Source of the DNA: Microcoleus sp036704825
GTDB taxonomy: Bacteria > Cyanobacteriota > Cyanobacteriia > Cyanobacteriales > Microcoleaceae
Length of the DNA: 64,000 nt
Assembly (NCBI GenBank): GCA_036704825.1
Contig: JAUBSN010000043.1
Location: 1-64,000 of the forward strand
Reading direction: 5' to 3'
Below the pieces are notes generated by a model. That model searched no databases. It saw only the letters and a program-made list of their open reading frames with translations, and was not told the origin of the DNA. This document shows, in pieces, positions 27,405 through 36,137 of the stretch (position 1 is its first letter; every line of letters begins with the position of its first letter). The translations under genes and the position numbers were made by a program.

Positions 27405-27476
27405 TGTCTTCCGTCTTCCGTCTTTCGTCTTCCTTCTTCCGTCTTCCGTCTTCCTTCTTCCTTCTGCCTTCTTCCT
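27405..27476. repeat. Heptamer STRR (TTCCGTC/CTTCCTT)n
   Basis: About ten pyrimidine-rich heptamers between the kinase gene and rplI, the complementary class to 2656-2708. Confidence 0.85.
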
Positions 27477-27540
27477 TGCGATCGCCCCTCAAACTTCGCT
27501 ATTATAAAAAGTTGCAGTTAAAACCCCCCAACCAACGATC

Positions 27541-27999
27541 ATGGCCAAGCGCGTCCAATTAGTTTTAAATAAAGATGTCAGCAAACTCGGCAAAGCTGGC
27601 GACGTAGTAGAAGTAGCTCCAGGCTACGCCCGCAACTATCTAGTACCCCAAGGAATGGGATTTAGAGCCACTCCGGGCATTCTCAAGCAAGCAGAGCGCC
27701 GCCGTGAAGAAGAAAGACAGCGCCAGCTAGAGCTCAAGCAGCAAGCTGAAGTCCGCAAAACCGCCCTAGAATCGGCCGGCCCTTTCATTATCTCCAAGCA
27801 AGTCGGCGAAGGAGACGCGATTTTTGGTACTGTCACCAACCAAGAAGTAGCAGAACTGATTTTCAACTCTACCAGTCAAGAAGTCGATCGGCGCGGCATC
27901 ACCCTACCCGAAATTCGCCAAACTGGTACATACAAAGCTGAAATCAAACTTCACGCCGAAGTTACCGCCGAAGTTGATATTCAAGTTGTTCCGATGTAA
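27541..27999 (+). CDS. rplI: 50S ribosomal protein L9
   Basis: 152 residues. The N-terminal globular domain MAKRVQLVLNKDVSKLGKAG with DVVEVAPGYARNYLVPQGMG matches the universal L9 signature. A long connecting helix (about 45-78, ERRREEERQRQLELKQQA) leads to the C-terminal domain. L9 binds 23S rRNA at the L1-stalk base. It is followed by dnaB, a gene order common in cyanobacteria, but here the two are separated by repeats and a MITE-like element. Confidence 0.97.
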   Translation: MAKRVQLVLNKDVSKLGKAGDVVEVAPGYARNYLVPQGMGFRATPGILKQAERRREEERQRQLELKQQAEVRKTALESAGPFIISKQVGEGDAIFGTVTNQEVAELIFNSTSQEVDRRGITLPEIRQTGTYKAEIKLHAEVTAEVDIQVVPM

Positions 28000-28003
28000 T
28001 TAA

Positions 28004-28163
28004 CAGTCATCAGTCATCAGTCATTAGTTGTGCGGACTAATAACTAATAGACATCTCCAGAAAAGCAAGTTTTGAACAGGCAAGATGCCTGTTCCACAAT
28101 AATTATTGGAGATGTCTAATGACTAACGACTAATAACTAATGACTATTGAGTGAGGACTATTG
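28004..28163. repeat. Heptamer STRR arrays between rplI and dnaB
   Basis: CAGTCAT/CAGTCAT/TAGTTGT and CTAATGA/CTAACGA/CTAATAA units flank the inverted-repeat element at 28048-28118. The element appears to have inserted into, or been flanked by, a heptamer array. Confidence 0.75.
28048..28118. mobile_element. MITE-like nested palindrome flanked by TA
   Basis: 71 bases with exact 12-base inverted ends TAGACATCTCCA and TGGAGATGTCTA, and an inner hairpin GAACAGGCA-AGA-TGCCTGTTC. The terminal TA at each side could be the target duplication of an IS630/mariner-type element. No transposase is present. It could also act as a terminator or attenuator between rplI and dnaB. Confidence 0.55.
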
Positions 28164-28167
28164 ACAA

Positions 28168-31100
28168 ATGAGCGATTTGATGCCGACAAATATAGAGGCA
28201 GAAGAAGCAATTTTGGGCGGGATTTTAATTGACCCCGAAGCTATTTCCCGAATTGCCGAACTTCTGCGGCCGGAGTTTTTTGCCATCACCGCTCATCAAG
28301 TCATTTATCGATCGGCATTAGCGCTATTTTTACAGGGTCAACCTACCGATTTAATGACCGTAACAACTGCGCTAACCGACCGCAACCAGTTAGAGCAAGT
28401 AGGAGGACTAACTAAATTAGCACAATTAGTCGATCGCACAGTTTCCGCAGTCAACATCGACCAATATGCAGTTTTAGTTGAAGACAAATATCAGCGCCGC
28501 AAATTAATCGAAGCTGGCAACAACATAGTACAATTAGGTTACGAGACAGCAGTACCGCTAGAAACAGTCTTAGACCGCGCCGAACAAGAAATTTTTAGCA
28601 TAACTCAAGAACGCCCGCAACAGGATTTAGTGTCGATCGGCGAAACATTAAACCAAACATTTCAAGACCTAGAAAATCGCAATGAAGGGCTCACACTTCC
28701 CGGTATTCCCTGCGGTTTTTACGACTTAGATGCTATGACAGGAGGCTTTCAGCGATCGGATTTAATCATCGTTGCAGCCAGGCCGGCGATGGGCAAATGT
28801 AATATAGGAGCCACAAATATACTACAAGGTGATGGAAGCCTTGTCACCATTGAAGAAATCTATCAAAAACGTCAAGCTGAATTACTAACTTTAGGAGAAG
28901 ATTGGAAGTTTCATCTAACTAAACCATCAGCTTTTATAGATGATGGAATTAAGCCTGTATTCCGTCTAACAACAAGACTCGGACGCTTTATAGAAACTAC
29001 AATTACCCACCCATTTTTAACAATTAAGGGATGGCGGCAGTTGGGGGAAATACAAGCAGGCGATAAAATTGCTGTCCCTCGTAAGATGGATGTTTTTGGT
29101 CAAGAAACTATCCGCGACTGTGAAGTTAAATTATTGGCTTATCTAATTGGTGATGGTTGTTTGACACGCAGCGCGCCTCAATTTACCAATGGCAATACTG
29201 CCATACTACAAGATTTTGCTAAAGCTGCTACTAGCTTCGGAGGCCTAAAACTCCGCTTCAGGGATCAAGGGAGACGCGCACCAGAATATTATCTCATTGG
29301 CGATAGAGAAGGTTACATAGAGAGAGTAGACCTCTTTGCTTGCAATCTAAAAAAAGCGCTTGAAAAACGACATTTGTTGGTTGAACAATTCGCTCAAGAA
29401 TTGCAAATTTTACCAGTTTTAGCCTCATCTTGGGTACAAGGCATGGCATTCCCAAAGCGAGAATTACTTACTCGCATCTGTAAATATTTAGAAGTAGACC
29501 CCGAAGAGTTAGTCGGGCCCGGAATGGAGGCTATTAATATCAAGCATAGAAACCCGCTGAGATACTGGTTGGAAAAATTAGGTCTGATGGGAAAAAATGC
29601 TCATGAGAAAACAGTACCAGAAATAGTTTTTAAATTGGAGCGATCGCAAGTTGCCCTTTTTCTCAACCGCCTCTTTTCAACAGACGGCTGGGCAACCCTA
29701 CTTACCAGCGGTCAATCTCAACTAGGCTACTGTTCTGTCAGCGAAGGACTAGCCAGACACGTACAGCATCTACTGCTGAGATTTGGCATCATTGCCGCCC
29801 TCAAAAAGCGTTCTGTCAAATACAAAAATACTCGCAGACCAGCTTGGCAAATCGATATTACTGACGCAAAATCCATCAAAACATTCATATCAGAAATTGG
29901 CATTTTTGGCAAAGAGGTAGCCTTATTCAAAGTAAAAGAAGCATTAGAAAATAAAGAATGTCACAATAACCGCGATTTGATTCCAGTGGAAGCTTGGGAA
30001 TACATAGCATTAGCAAAAGGCAACGAATCTTGGGCATCCTTAGCAAAACGCGCAGGCATCAAAGGTCATTCCAATATTCACGTTGGTAAACGTGCGCTGT
30101 CCAGAGAAAGATTTTTAGTTTTAGCAACGGCTTTAGATAATTTATGGCTGAAACAACTGGCAGATAGCGAGGTTTACTGGGATGAAATAGTTTCTATCGA
30201 ACCGATGGGAAACAAGCAAGTTTACGACTTAACTATCCCGGAGACACACAATTTTGTGGCTAACGATATCTGCGTTCACAATACAGCTTTCTGTACGAAC
30301 ATCGCCCACCACATCGCCGCCGGACAGCAGAAATTGCCGGTTGCCGTTTTCAGCTTAGAAATGTCGAAAGAACAGCTAGTGCAGCGCATCCTGTCCAGCG
30401 AAGCCAAAATAGAAAGCAACCGATTGCGATCGGGTAGAATCAGTCAAAACGAATGGGAACCAATCAGTACAGCCATTGGCAATTTATCAGAACTACCGCT
30501 GTTTATTGACGATACTCCCAATATTACCGTCACAGAAATACGATCGAAAGTCCGCCGCCTCCAAGCAGAACAAGGCGGAACCCTAGGATTAGTCTTGCTA
30601 GATTACCTGCAATTAATGGAAGGTACCAGCGACAACCGCGTGCAAGAACTATCTCGAATTACCAGAAGTCTTAAAGGTTTAGCCCGCGAACTCAACGTGC
30701 CGATTATTGCCTTATCTCAGTTGAGTCGGGGTGTGGAAGCGAGGACAAACAAGCGGCCGATGATGTCTGATTTGAGAGAAAGTGGCTGCTTAACAGGTGA
30801 TAGTTTGGTAATGCTAGCAGATACTGGTGTGCGTGTACCAATTCGTGAATTAGTAGGAAAATCTGGCTTCACAGTTTGGGCGCTCAATGAAGCCACCATG
30901 CAATTAGAAAAAGCCGTTGTTAGCAATGCCTTTGCTACAGGTGTTAAGCCTGTACTACGGCTGCAAACTCGTTTGGGACGGGCAATTAGAGCAACTGGCA
31001 ATCATAAGTTCTTAACCATTCACGGCTGGCGGCGATTGGACGAGTTAAAAATAGGCGATCGCATTGCCCTACCTAGATACGTATCAAGTTCCTTCATCCA

Positions 31101-32265
31101 ATCGATGGACAATACCGAAATAGCCTTGCTAGGACACATGATTGGAGACGGATGTACTCTACCTCGACACGCTATTCAATACACGACTAGAGAGAAAGAT
31201 TTAGCCAATACAGTTGCAAATCTTGCAATAGAAGTCTTTGGAGAGCGAATCATACCTCGTATTTGTAAAGAACGTGATTGGTATCAAGTTTATCTTCCTG
31301 CCACCTATCATCTCACACATAATGTGAGGAATCCTGTAACTGAATGGCTAGATGCTTTAGGTGTTTTTGGTCTGCGTTCTCACCAGAAGTTTGTCCCCAA
31401 TCAAATATTTGAGCAGCCTCAAGAAGCAATAGCTTTATTTTTACGCCATCTTTGGTGTACTGATGGTTGCATAAAAACAGGTAGGGGTAAAGGTCATTAC
31501 CCTAGTGTTTACTATGCTTCCAGTAGTGAAAAATTGGCAAGAGATGTTCAGTCACTCTTACTCAGACTTGGTATCAATGCCCGCTTATTTTTAAGCCCCC
31601 AGCCAGGGAAAGGGCGAGATCAACATCAAGTTTGGGTTACTGGAAGACCTGATTTAGATAAGTTTATTCATTTGATTGGTGCAGTAGGTAACTACAAACA
31701 GCAAGCTCTGACAGAAATTGCAGAATACATAGAAATTCGTTCTAGCAATACTAATAGAGATGTCATACCGCGTGATGTGTGGAAAATGTATGCTGTTCCT
31801 GCTATGCAGCAATTTGGTTTAACTACACGCCAGATGCAAGCACAGCTTGGCAACTTATATTGTGGTACAACTCTTTACAAACACAACCTTGGTCGGGAAC
31901 GAGCATTCAAATTAGCTACAATTGTTAAATCTGATGAACTTGCCCTCTTATCTAAGAGCGATATTTACTGGGATGAAATCGCCTCAATAGAAGTTGATGG
32001 CGAAGCTGAGGTTTACGATTTAACAGTGCCTGCACTGCATAATTTTGTCGCTAATGACATCATAGTTCACAACTCGATCGAGCAAGACGCGGATTTAGTA
32101 ATTATGCTCTACCGCGATGAATATTACAATCCTGATTCGCCCGATCGCGGAATTGCAGAAGTAATTATTACCAAACACAGAAACGGCCCCACAGGAATCA
32201 TCAAACTATTATTCGACGCCCAATATACCTGCTTTCGCAATCTGGCATCTCCAAAGCGATCGTAA
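28168..32265 (+). CDS. dnaB: Replicative DNA helicase DnaB interrupted by two inteins
   Basis: 1365-residue precursor. Extein 1 (1-210) holds the N-terminal domain (MPTNIEAEEAILGGILIDPE) and ends within the Walker A motif at ARPAMGK. Extein 2 (706-873) resumes with TAFCTNIAHHIA and includes VFSLEMSKEQLVQRILSSEA, LVLLDYLQLMEG (Walker B) and LSQLSRGVEARTNKRPMMSD, ending RESG. Extein 3 (1303-1365) begins SIEQDADLVIMLYRDEYY. Excision of 495 and 429 residues leaves a 441-residue helicase of normal size with an intact P-loop GKT. It unwinds DNA as a hexamer at the replication fork. The helicase can only work after both inteins splice, because the first interrupts the ATP-binding loop. Confidence 0.97.
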   Translation: MSDLMPTNIEAEEAILGGILIDPEAISRIAELLRPEFFAITAHQVIYRSALALFLQGQPTDLMTVTTALTDRNQLEQVGGLTKLAQLVDRTVSAVNIDQYAVLVEDKYQRRKLIEAGNNIVQLGYETAVPLETVLDRAEQEIFSITQERPQQDLVSIGETLNQTFQDLENRNEGLTLPGIPCGFYDLDAMTGGFQRSDLIIVAARPAMGKCNIGATNILQGDGSLVTIEEIYQKRQAELLTLGEDWKFHLTKPSAFIDDGIKPVFRLTTRLGRFIETTITHPFLTIKGWRQLGEIQAGDKIAVPRKMDVFGQETIRDCEVKLLAYLIGDGCLTRSAPQFTNGNTAILQDFAKAATSFGGLKLRFRDQGRRAPEYYLIGDREGYIERVDLFACNLKKALEKRHLLVEQFAQELQILPVLASSWVQGMAFPKRELLTRICKYLEVDPEELVGPGMEAINIKHRNPLRYWLEKLGLMGKNAHEKTVPEIVFKLERSQVALFLNRLFSTDGWATLLTSGQSQLGYCSVSEGLARHVQHLLLRFGIIAALKKRSVKYKNTRRPAWQIDITDAKSIKTFISEIGIFGKEVALFKVKEALENKECHNNRDLIPVEAWEYIALAKGNESWASLAKRAGIKGHSNIHVGKRALSRERFLVLATALDNLWLKQLADSEVYWDEIVSIEPMGNKQVYDLTIPETHNFVANDICVHNTAFCTNIAHHIAAGQQKLPVAVFSLEMSKEQLVQRILSSEAKIESNRLRSGRISQNEWEPISTAIGNLSELPLFIDDTPNITVTEIRSKVRRLQAEQGGTLGLVLLDYLQLMEGTSDNRVQELSRITRSLKGLARELNVPIIALSQLSRGVEARTNKRPMMSDLRESGCLTGDSLVMLADTGVRVPIRELVGKSGFTVWALNEATMQLEKAVVSNAFATGVKPVLRLQTRLGRAIRATGNHKFLTIHGWRRLDELKIGDRIALPRYVSSSFIQSMDNTEIALLGHMIGDGCTLPRHAIQYTTREKDLANTVANLAIEVFGERIIPRICKERDWYQVYLPATYHLTHNVRNPVTEWLDALGVFGLRSHQKFVPNQIFEQPQEAIALFLRHLWCTDGCIKTGRGKGHYPSVYYASSSEKLARDVQSLLLRLGINARLFLSPQPGKGRDQHQVWVTGRPDLDKFIHLIGAVGNYKQQALTEIAEYIEIRSSNTNRDVIPRDVWKMYAVPAMQQFGLTTRQMQAQLGNLYCGTTLYKHNLGRERAFKLATIVKSDELALLSKSDIYWDEIASIEVDGEAEVYDLTVPALHNFVANDIIVHNSIEQDADLVIMLYRDEYYNPDSPDRGIAEVIITKHRNGPTGIIKLLFDAQYTCFRNLASPKRS
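28798..30282 (+). mobile_element. Intein 1 of DnaB (P-loop site), with LAGLIDADG endonuclease
   Basis: 495 residues (211-705), inserted between GK and T of the Walker A motif. It starts with Cys (CNIGATNILQGDGSLVTIEE), has the block-B TxxH element TTITHPFLTIKGWRQL, and ends FVANDICVHN with the next extein residue Thr, fitting class 1 splicing. Two dodecapeptide motifs, LLAYLIGDGC (D329) and LFSTDGW (D506), indicate a LAGLIDADG homing endonuclease with both acidic residues kept. A Thr nucleophile at +1 is allowed. Confidence 0.93.
30787..32073 (+). mobile_element. Intein 2 of DnaB (RESG/SIEQ site), with LAGLIDADG endonuclease
   Basis: 429 residues (874-1302). Starts CLTGDSLVMLADTGVRVPIR, has the TxxH-like block ATGNHKFLTIHGWRRL and ends FVANDIIVHN before Ser, the site where the Synechocystis DnaB intein sits. 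Endonuclease motifs LLGHMIGDGC (D994) and LWCTDGC (D1099) are intact. Its last 40 residues closely resemble those of intein 1 (YWDEI-SIE, VYDLT-P--HNFVANDI-VHN), suggesting common descent. Confidence 0.94.
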
Positions 32266-32283
32266 ATCAACCAGAACATACAC

Positions 32284-32317
32284 AGAAACCCGGTTTCTTA
32301 AAAAAAACCGGGTTTCT
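32284..32317. terminator. Bidirectional hairpin after dnaB
   Basis: Exact 13-base arms AGAAACCCGGTTT (32284-32296) and AAACCGGGTTTCT (32305-32317) around an 8-base A-rich loop, placed between convergent dnaB and the FKBP gene. The arm sequence belongs to a dispersed AGAAACC(C/G)GGTTTCT repeat. Confidence 0.7.
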
Positions 32318-32357
32318 AAACACCGTAAAAGTTTTACGTTGAATTAGATTGAACTAC

Positions 32358-32945
32358 CTAGCCAGCGATTCTCAACAATTCCACATCAAAAATCAGCGTA
32401 GCATTAGGAGGAATCACCCCGGCCGCACCGCGAGCACCGTAACCGAGTTCAGGGGGAATAATCAACTGGCGGCGGTCTCCAACTTTCATCGTACCGACAC
32501 CTTCATCCCAACCCTTAATTACTTGACCCACGCCAATTTTGAACTCAAAAGGAGAATTGCGATCGCGCGAACTGTCAAACTTCGTGCCATCCTCCAAAGT
32601 TCCAGTGTAGTGTACCACAACCTTCTGCCCGGTTTTTGGAATCGCCCCATTACCCTCTTTCAATTCAACATATTTCAGACCTGAATCTGTGGTGACAGTT
32701 TTCTCAGTATTATCAGTCATGTTATTGCCAGCGATAGTAGCTGGTACCTCCGGTAAAGTAGCATCAGCTACTAGCAAACTATCTTCATTTAAAGACGGCG
32801 CTGAGAACTTCTCAATAGCAGTCTCGGGTAAAATATTGTTCAATTCCGCGGCAACTGCTTGAGACCCAGAACCGCCCATTTGAGCGACTATCAAAAACAA
32901 AAAGCAAACCAGCATTACTCCCAAGCTGACTAGAACTCCTCGCAA
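32358..32945 (-). CDS. FKBP-type peptidyl-prolyl cis-trans isomerase, membrane-anchored or exported
   Basis: 195 residues. An N-terminal hydrophobic segment (LVSLGVMLVCFLFLIVAQ, about 5-22) indicates export or a membrane anchor. Then comes a low-complexity linker to about residue 85 and a complete FKBP domain: VVVHYTGTLEDGTKFDSSRD, FKIGVGQVIKGWDEGVGTM, GDRRQLIIPPELGYG and NATLIFDVELL. It catalyses proline isomerisation, probably in the periplasm or thylakoid lumen. ATG start with AGGAGGATTAATT upstream. Confidence 0.93.
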   Translation of the reverse strand: MRGVLVSLGVMLVCFLFLIVAQMGGSGSQAVAAELNNILPETAIEKFSAPSLNEDSLLVADATLPEVPATIAGNNMTDNTEKTVTTDSGLKYVELKEGNGAIPKTGQKVVVHYTGTLEDGTKFDSSRDRNSPFEFKIGVGQVIKGWDEGVGTMKVGDRRQLIIPPELGYGARGAAGVIPPNATLIFDVELLRIAG

Positions 32946-33224
32946 AATTAATCCTCCTAATACTTTTAACCGCGATATCTCAGATATCTAAGACATCTAG
33001 TACAACAAGAACTACCAAATGTTATCTGAACTTTTTCACCAAAAAATGGCTGAGATCGGATAATTTTCAAGGCAAAAGTATGAAGTCAAAATGTTTGTAA
33101 TTCTACATAAATGGCTTCTACATAAGTGCCTTTTTTAGCCTTCTGCCTTCGGGTGACAATTTTATCACAAGATAGCAGCGAACTTCTTGCGGGCGTTAGC
33201 GAAGCTTGCAGAAGAGGATCGAAC

Positions 33225-33551
33225 TCAGCGCCAGTTACGGTTTTCTAAATCCCGCATCTGACGTTCCAAACGATCGAGCCTTCCCCGCAACTCATCCATT
33301 TCGGACTGTCGGGGAACGCCCATATCTTGCAGCATATTCCGCAGTTGCCGCTGCAACTGCGTATCCCAATTGCCGTGTTCCGACTTGAGGTGCTCCGTCA
33401 TGTCATCGACAAAGGTTTTGGCTTGCTCAGGATTGATTTTGCCATCTTTGACCCATTGCTCGCTGACTTCCTGCAATTTCTCTGCCACCAGAGAGGTAGT
33501 ACCAATGCCCAGCATTACCAGTTGTTTGAGTAAGTTGCTATTGTTATCCAT
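33225..33551 (-). CDS. Phasin-like small coiled-coil protein
   Basis: 108 residues. Residues 1-60 (LLKQLVMLGIGTTSLVAEKL, then EEVSEQW-type helices) match the short phasin-like proteins of cyanobacteria. Residues 80-108 form a coiled coil (MDELRGRLDRLERQMRDLEN). Phasins coat polyhydroxyalkanoate granules, but many cyanobacterial relatives have no proven role. ATG start with AGGAAAAATCT upstream. About 280 bases from the FKBP gene; that gap shows no gene. Confidence 0.7.
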   Translation of the reverse strand: MDNNSNLLKQLVMLGIGTTSLVAEKLQEVSEQWVKDGKINPEQAKTFVDDMTEHLKSEHGNWDTQLQRQLRNMLQDMGVPRQSEMDELRGRLDRLERQMRDLENRNWR

Positions 33552-33767
33552 AGATTTTTCCTAATGTTTGCCCTTTCATGCCCGATCGGCTCAGGTCGCC
33601 TGCTGTCGCTGCGAAACTATCTGTAAACTTAAAGTTACATCAGCGCACACCTACCTTTCTATTTTGGAGCATCCAGCCGCCTGATGGCGAGCCGATCGCC
33701 CATTCTCGGCGTTCGGAAAACCCCCTAATGAGCCTACCCACCACATTACCTCATAACCCTGCTGTCT

Positions 33768-34124
33768 ATGCCTGATTGCCCCCGCTGTCACCAACCTGTA
33801 GACGCCCGAGCGCTCGCCTGTCCGCACTGTAAAATCCCCCTCAAAGCTTTCGGTCATCCGGGTATCCCCCTTTATCGATCGAAACCCGAAGAATTTCTCT
33901 GCACTACCTGTATTTATCACGAAGACGACTCTTGCAACTACCCGCAGCGTCCCTTTGCCAAAGAATGCACGCTTTATCACGATCGAGCTGAGCCACTTGT
34001 GCCGCAGACGAGCCATTACAGCAGCGGTGACGGGCTGCAATCGCTCAAAAATTTGTGTCAGCGCCATCTGGTTTGGTTAGCATTATTAGGTTTAATTATT
34101 ATTAGCATTGCTCTGTCGATTTAA
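33768..34124 (+). CDS. Zinc-ribbon protein with C-terminal membrane anchor
   Basis: 118 residues. N-terminal CPRCHQPVDARALACPHCK is a two-CxxC zinc ribbon. A second cluster follows (LCTTCIYHEDDSCNYPQRPF, then C in AKECTLYH), with four further Cys and His. A single C-terminal helix (LVWLALLGLIIISIALSI) anchors it. Conserved-type cyanobacterial protein; function not known. It is 72 bases upstream of the sugar-kinase-like gene and could be co-transcribed. Confidence 0.7.
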   Translation: MPDCPRCHQPVDARALACPHCKIPLKAFGHPGIPLYRSKPEEFLCTTCIYHEDDSCNYPQRPFAKECTLYHDRAEPLVPQTSHYSSGDGLQSLKNLCQRHLVWLALLGLIIISIALSI

Positions 34125-34196
34125 TCGGATTGTACAAAGCGTAGAATAGAGATATCTCTGTTAATCTGGGTTGCTCTATTATTCTCTAAATTATTC

Positions 34197-35162
34197 ATGA
34201 GCTACGTATTCGGAATCGACGGCGGCGGCACTAAAACTATCTGCCTTTTAATGGACGACAACCACCTTGTTTTAGGACGGGGTGAAGCAGGGCCGTCAAA
34301 TTATCAAACCCTGGGAATTGAGACAGCAAAACAATCTCTCCAATTGGCGATCGAACGAGCAGTTCTGTCCGCTCAGGTCGAGGCAGCAGGCAATCTCAAC
34401 ATAGAAGCAATCGGTCTGGGACTAGCAGGCGTCGGTCGTCCAAAAGATCGTGAAATAGTGCAATTTGTAGTGCAGAACTTGCAGTTGACCAATACTTTAC
34501 CAGTAACCCGATCGTTCCTGCCCAGGAATATAGTAATTTGCAGCGACTGCGCGATCGCACTTGCTGGCGGTACAGGTCATCCAGTGGGTATCGCCGTTAT
34601 TTCAGGCACCGGTTCGATTGTTTTTGGGCAAAACCGCCAAGGGAAAACTAAACGAGTCGGCGGTTGGGGATATATTTTAGGCGATGAAGGCAGCGGATAC
34701 AACATCGCCCTTCAGGGTTTGCAAGCTGCTTTGAAGTTCTATGACGGACGCGAAGATTTTACCGTACTTGCGGAAAAATTTCAAACGCATTTAGGCCTCA
34801 ATAACCTAGAAGAATTGGTAGAAGTTGTTTACGGGCGCGGTTGGGGAGTCAAAGAAATTGCAGCTTTAGCGCCGATTGTCGATCGAGCCGCAGCAGAGGG
34901 CGATCGCGTCGCTGACTGCATTATCAATAATGCTGTGGCAGAATTAACCTATTCCACAAAAATAGCCATTTCAGCGCTATTTAACCAAAGAGAAGAATTT
35001 GAAATTGTGATCGTAGGAGGTGTGTGGGGCGGCGAGGCAAATTGCCGGGGTCGGTTTGAAGAGGCTATAAGTGCGATCGCCCCAAAAGCTAAGGTAATCT
35101 CGCCCCGATACGAACCAGCTTTCGGTGCTGGATTGCTAGCTTTAAACGCTCTCAACAATTAA
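34197..35162 (+). CDS. BadF/BadG/BcrA/BcrD-type ATPase, N-acetylglucosamine-kinase-like
   Basis: 321 residues of the ASKHA fold. Phosphate-1 loop YVFGIDGGGTKTICLLMDDN, GLGLAGVGRPKD, phosphate-2 ICSDCAIALAGG, ISGTGSIVFGQN, the GGWGYILGDEGSGYN motif typical of N-acetylglucosamine kinases of this family, and adenosine motif IVIVGGVWGG. It probably phosphorylates an amino sugar released by cell-wall turnover. No transport or deacetylase gene is adjacent. ATG start; no strong Shine-Dalgarno is visible. Confidence 0.85.
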   Translation: MSYVFGIDGGGTKTICLLMDDNHLVLGRGEAGPSNYQTLGIETAKQSLQLAIERAVLSAQVEAAGNLNIEAIGLGLAGVGRPKDREIVQFVVQNLQLTNTLPVTRSFLPRNIVICSDCAIALAGGTGHPVGIAVISGTGSIVFGQNRQGKTKRVGGWGYILGDEGSGYNIALQGLQAALKFYDGREDFTVLAEKFQTHLGLNNLEELVEVVYGRGWGVKEIAALAPIVDRAAAEGDRVADCIINNAVAELTYSTKIAISALFNQREEFEIVIVGGVWGGEANCRGRFEEAISAIAPKAKVISPRYEPAFGAGLLALNALNN

Positions 35163-35443
35163 CCTGGCGATCCCAGCCTTCGTGCTGGAATTTCACCTTA
35201 ACTAATTAGAGGCTAAGGGGGGCGATGAATCGAAATCTCTCCTTTATCCTCCTTATCTTCCCAATCTTGCCCATTTTCTCGATCTTTCCACCTTTTAAAA
35301 TTTTCGATTATCTACCTTATCTTCCCAACTTGTAGAATTCCAGCCTGCCATAATCAAAACATCAGATGAATGCGAAACAAGAAACAAATTTAGCAGTAGT
35401 GCGTTCCTAAGTAAACCAAAACCGCAGCAAGGAGACAATTTAT

Positions 35444-36100
35444 ATGATTACTTCTCAAAAATGGCGTTCAGCAACAGCAGCAATCCTCGCACTGGGCATT
35501 ACAGTGGGAACCAGCGCGCCGTTGGTGGTAGCTACTCCCGCAGAAGCGCAACAACGAATTTCCCAATTTGATAGCATCCGAATTCCCTCGGGCAGTGTAA
35601 TTCCAGTTAGCTATGAAAAAGACAAAATAGTTGTCACCCGCGAAGAAACTGCACCTTTAACTTTAACAGTGGCGCGAGACATCCGCACAGCTCAAGGCAG
35701 AGTAGTCATCCCCGGAGGCAGTCAGATAGTCGGGACACTGCAACCTGTCAGAAGAGGCAATCAAATCGGTACTCAATTTGTTGCCAGAGAGTTAATTATC
35801 AGCCGCCGCCAACGCTATCGGATTGACGGCTATTCGGGAGTTATTACCAGAACCGAAAGAGTTCAAAAAGGTGCTGGTACAGGTTCAGTAGCCCAAGGTG
35901 CAGCATTAGGTGCAGCAGCAGCAGCAGCACTCGCAGGCATTACCGGCGACAAAGCGATCGCGACTGAAGAAGTATTGGGAGGCGCTGGGATCGGCGCTTT
36001 AGCTGGAGTATTGTTGGGGCGGCGCAGCGTTGACGTGCTCGTGATTCGCCCGGAACAAGATTTGGCAGTGAGATTGCGATCGGACATCGTACTCCGCTAA
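35444..36100 (+). CDS. Exported protein with glycine/alanine-rich segment, function unknown
   Basis: 218 residues. Signal peptide with hydrophobic core ATAAILALGITVGTSAPLVV and probable cleavage at AEA-QQ near residue 36. Then a beta-rich region (IRIPSGSVIPVSYEKDKIVV, VVIPGGSQIVGTLQPV) resembling the TrbI/VirB10-like beta barrel annotated in some cyanobacterial proteins. A glycine-zipper-like segment follows (GAALGAAAAAALAGI and GGAGIGALAGVLLGRR) that may insert into a membrane. Likely periplasmic or envelope-associated. Strong RBS AAGGAGACAATTTAT before ATG. Confidence 0.7.
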   Translation: MITSQKWRSATAAILALGITVGTSAPLVVATPAEAQQRISQFDSIRIPSGSVIPVSYEKDKIVVTREETAPLTLTVARDIRTAQGRVVIPGGSQIVGTLQPVRRGNQIGTQFVARELIISRRQRYRIDGYSGVITRTERVQKGAGTGSVAQGAALGAAAAAALAGITGDKAIATEEVLGGAGIGALAGVLLGRRSVDVLVIRPEQDLAVRLRSDIVLR

Positions 36101-36137
36101 CATTGGAATCTTCGGATTAATTATTTGCAGTAAAACA

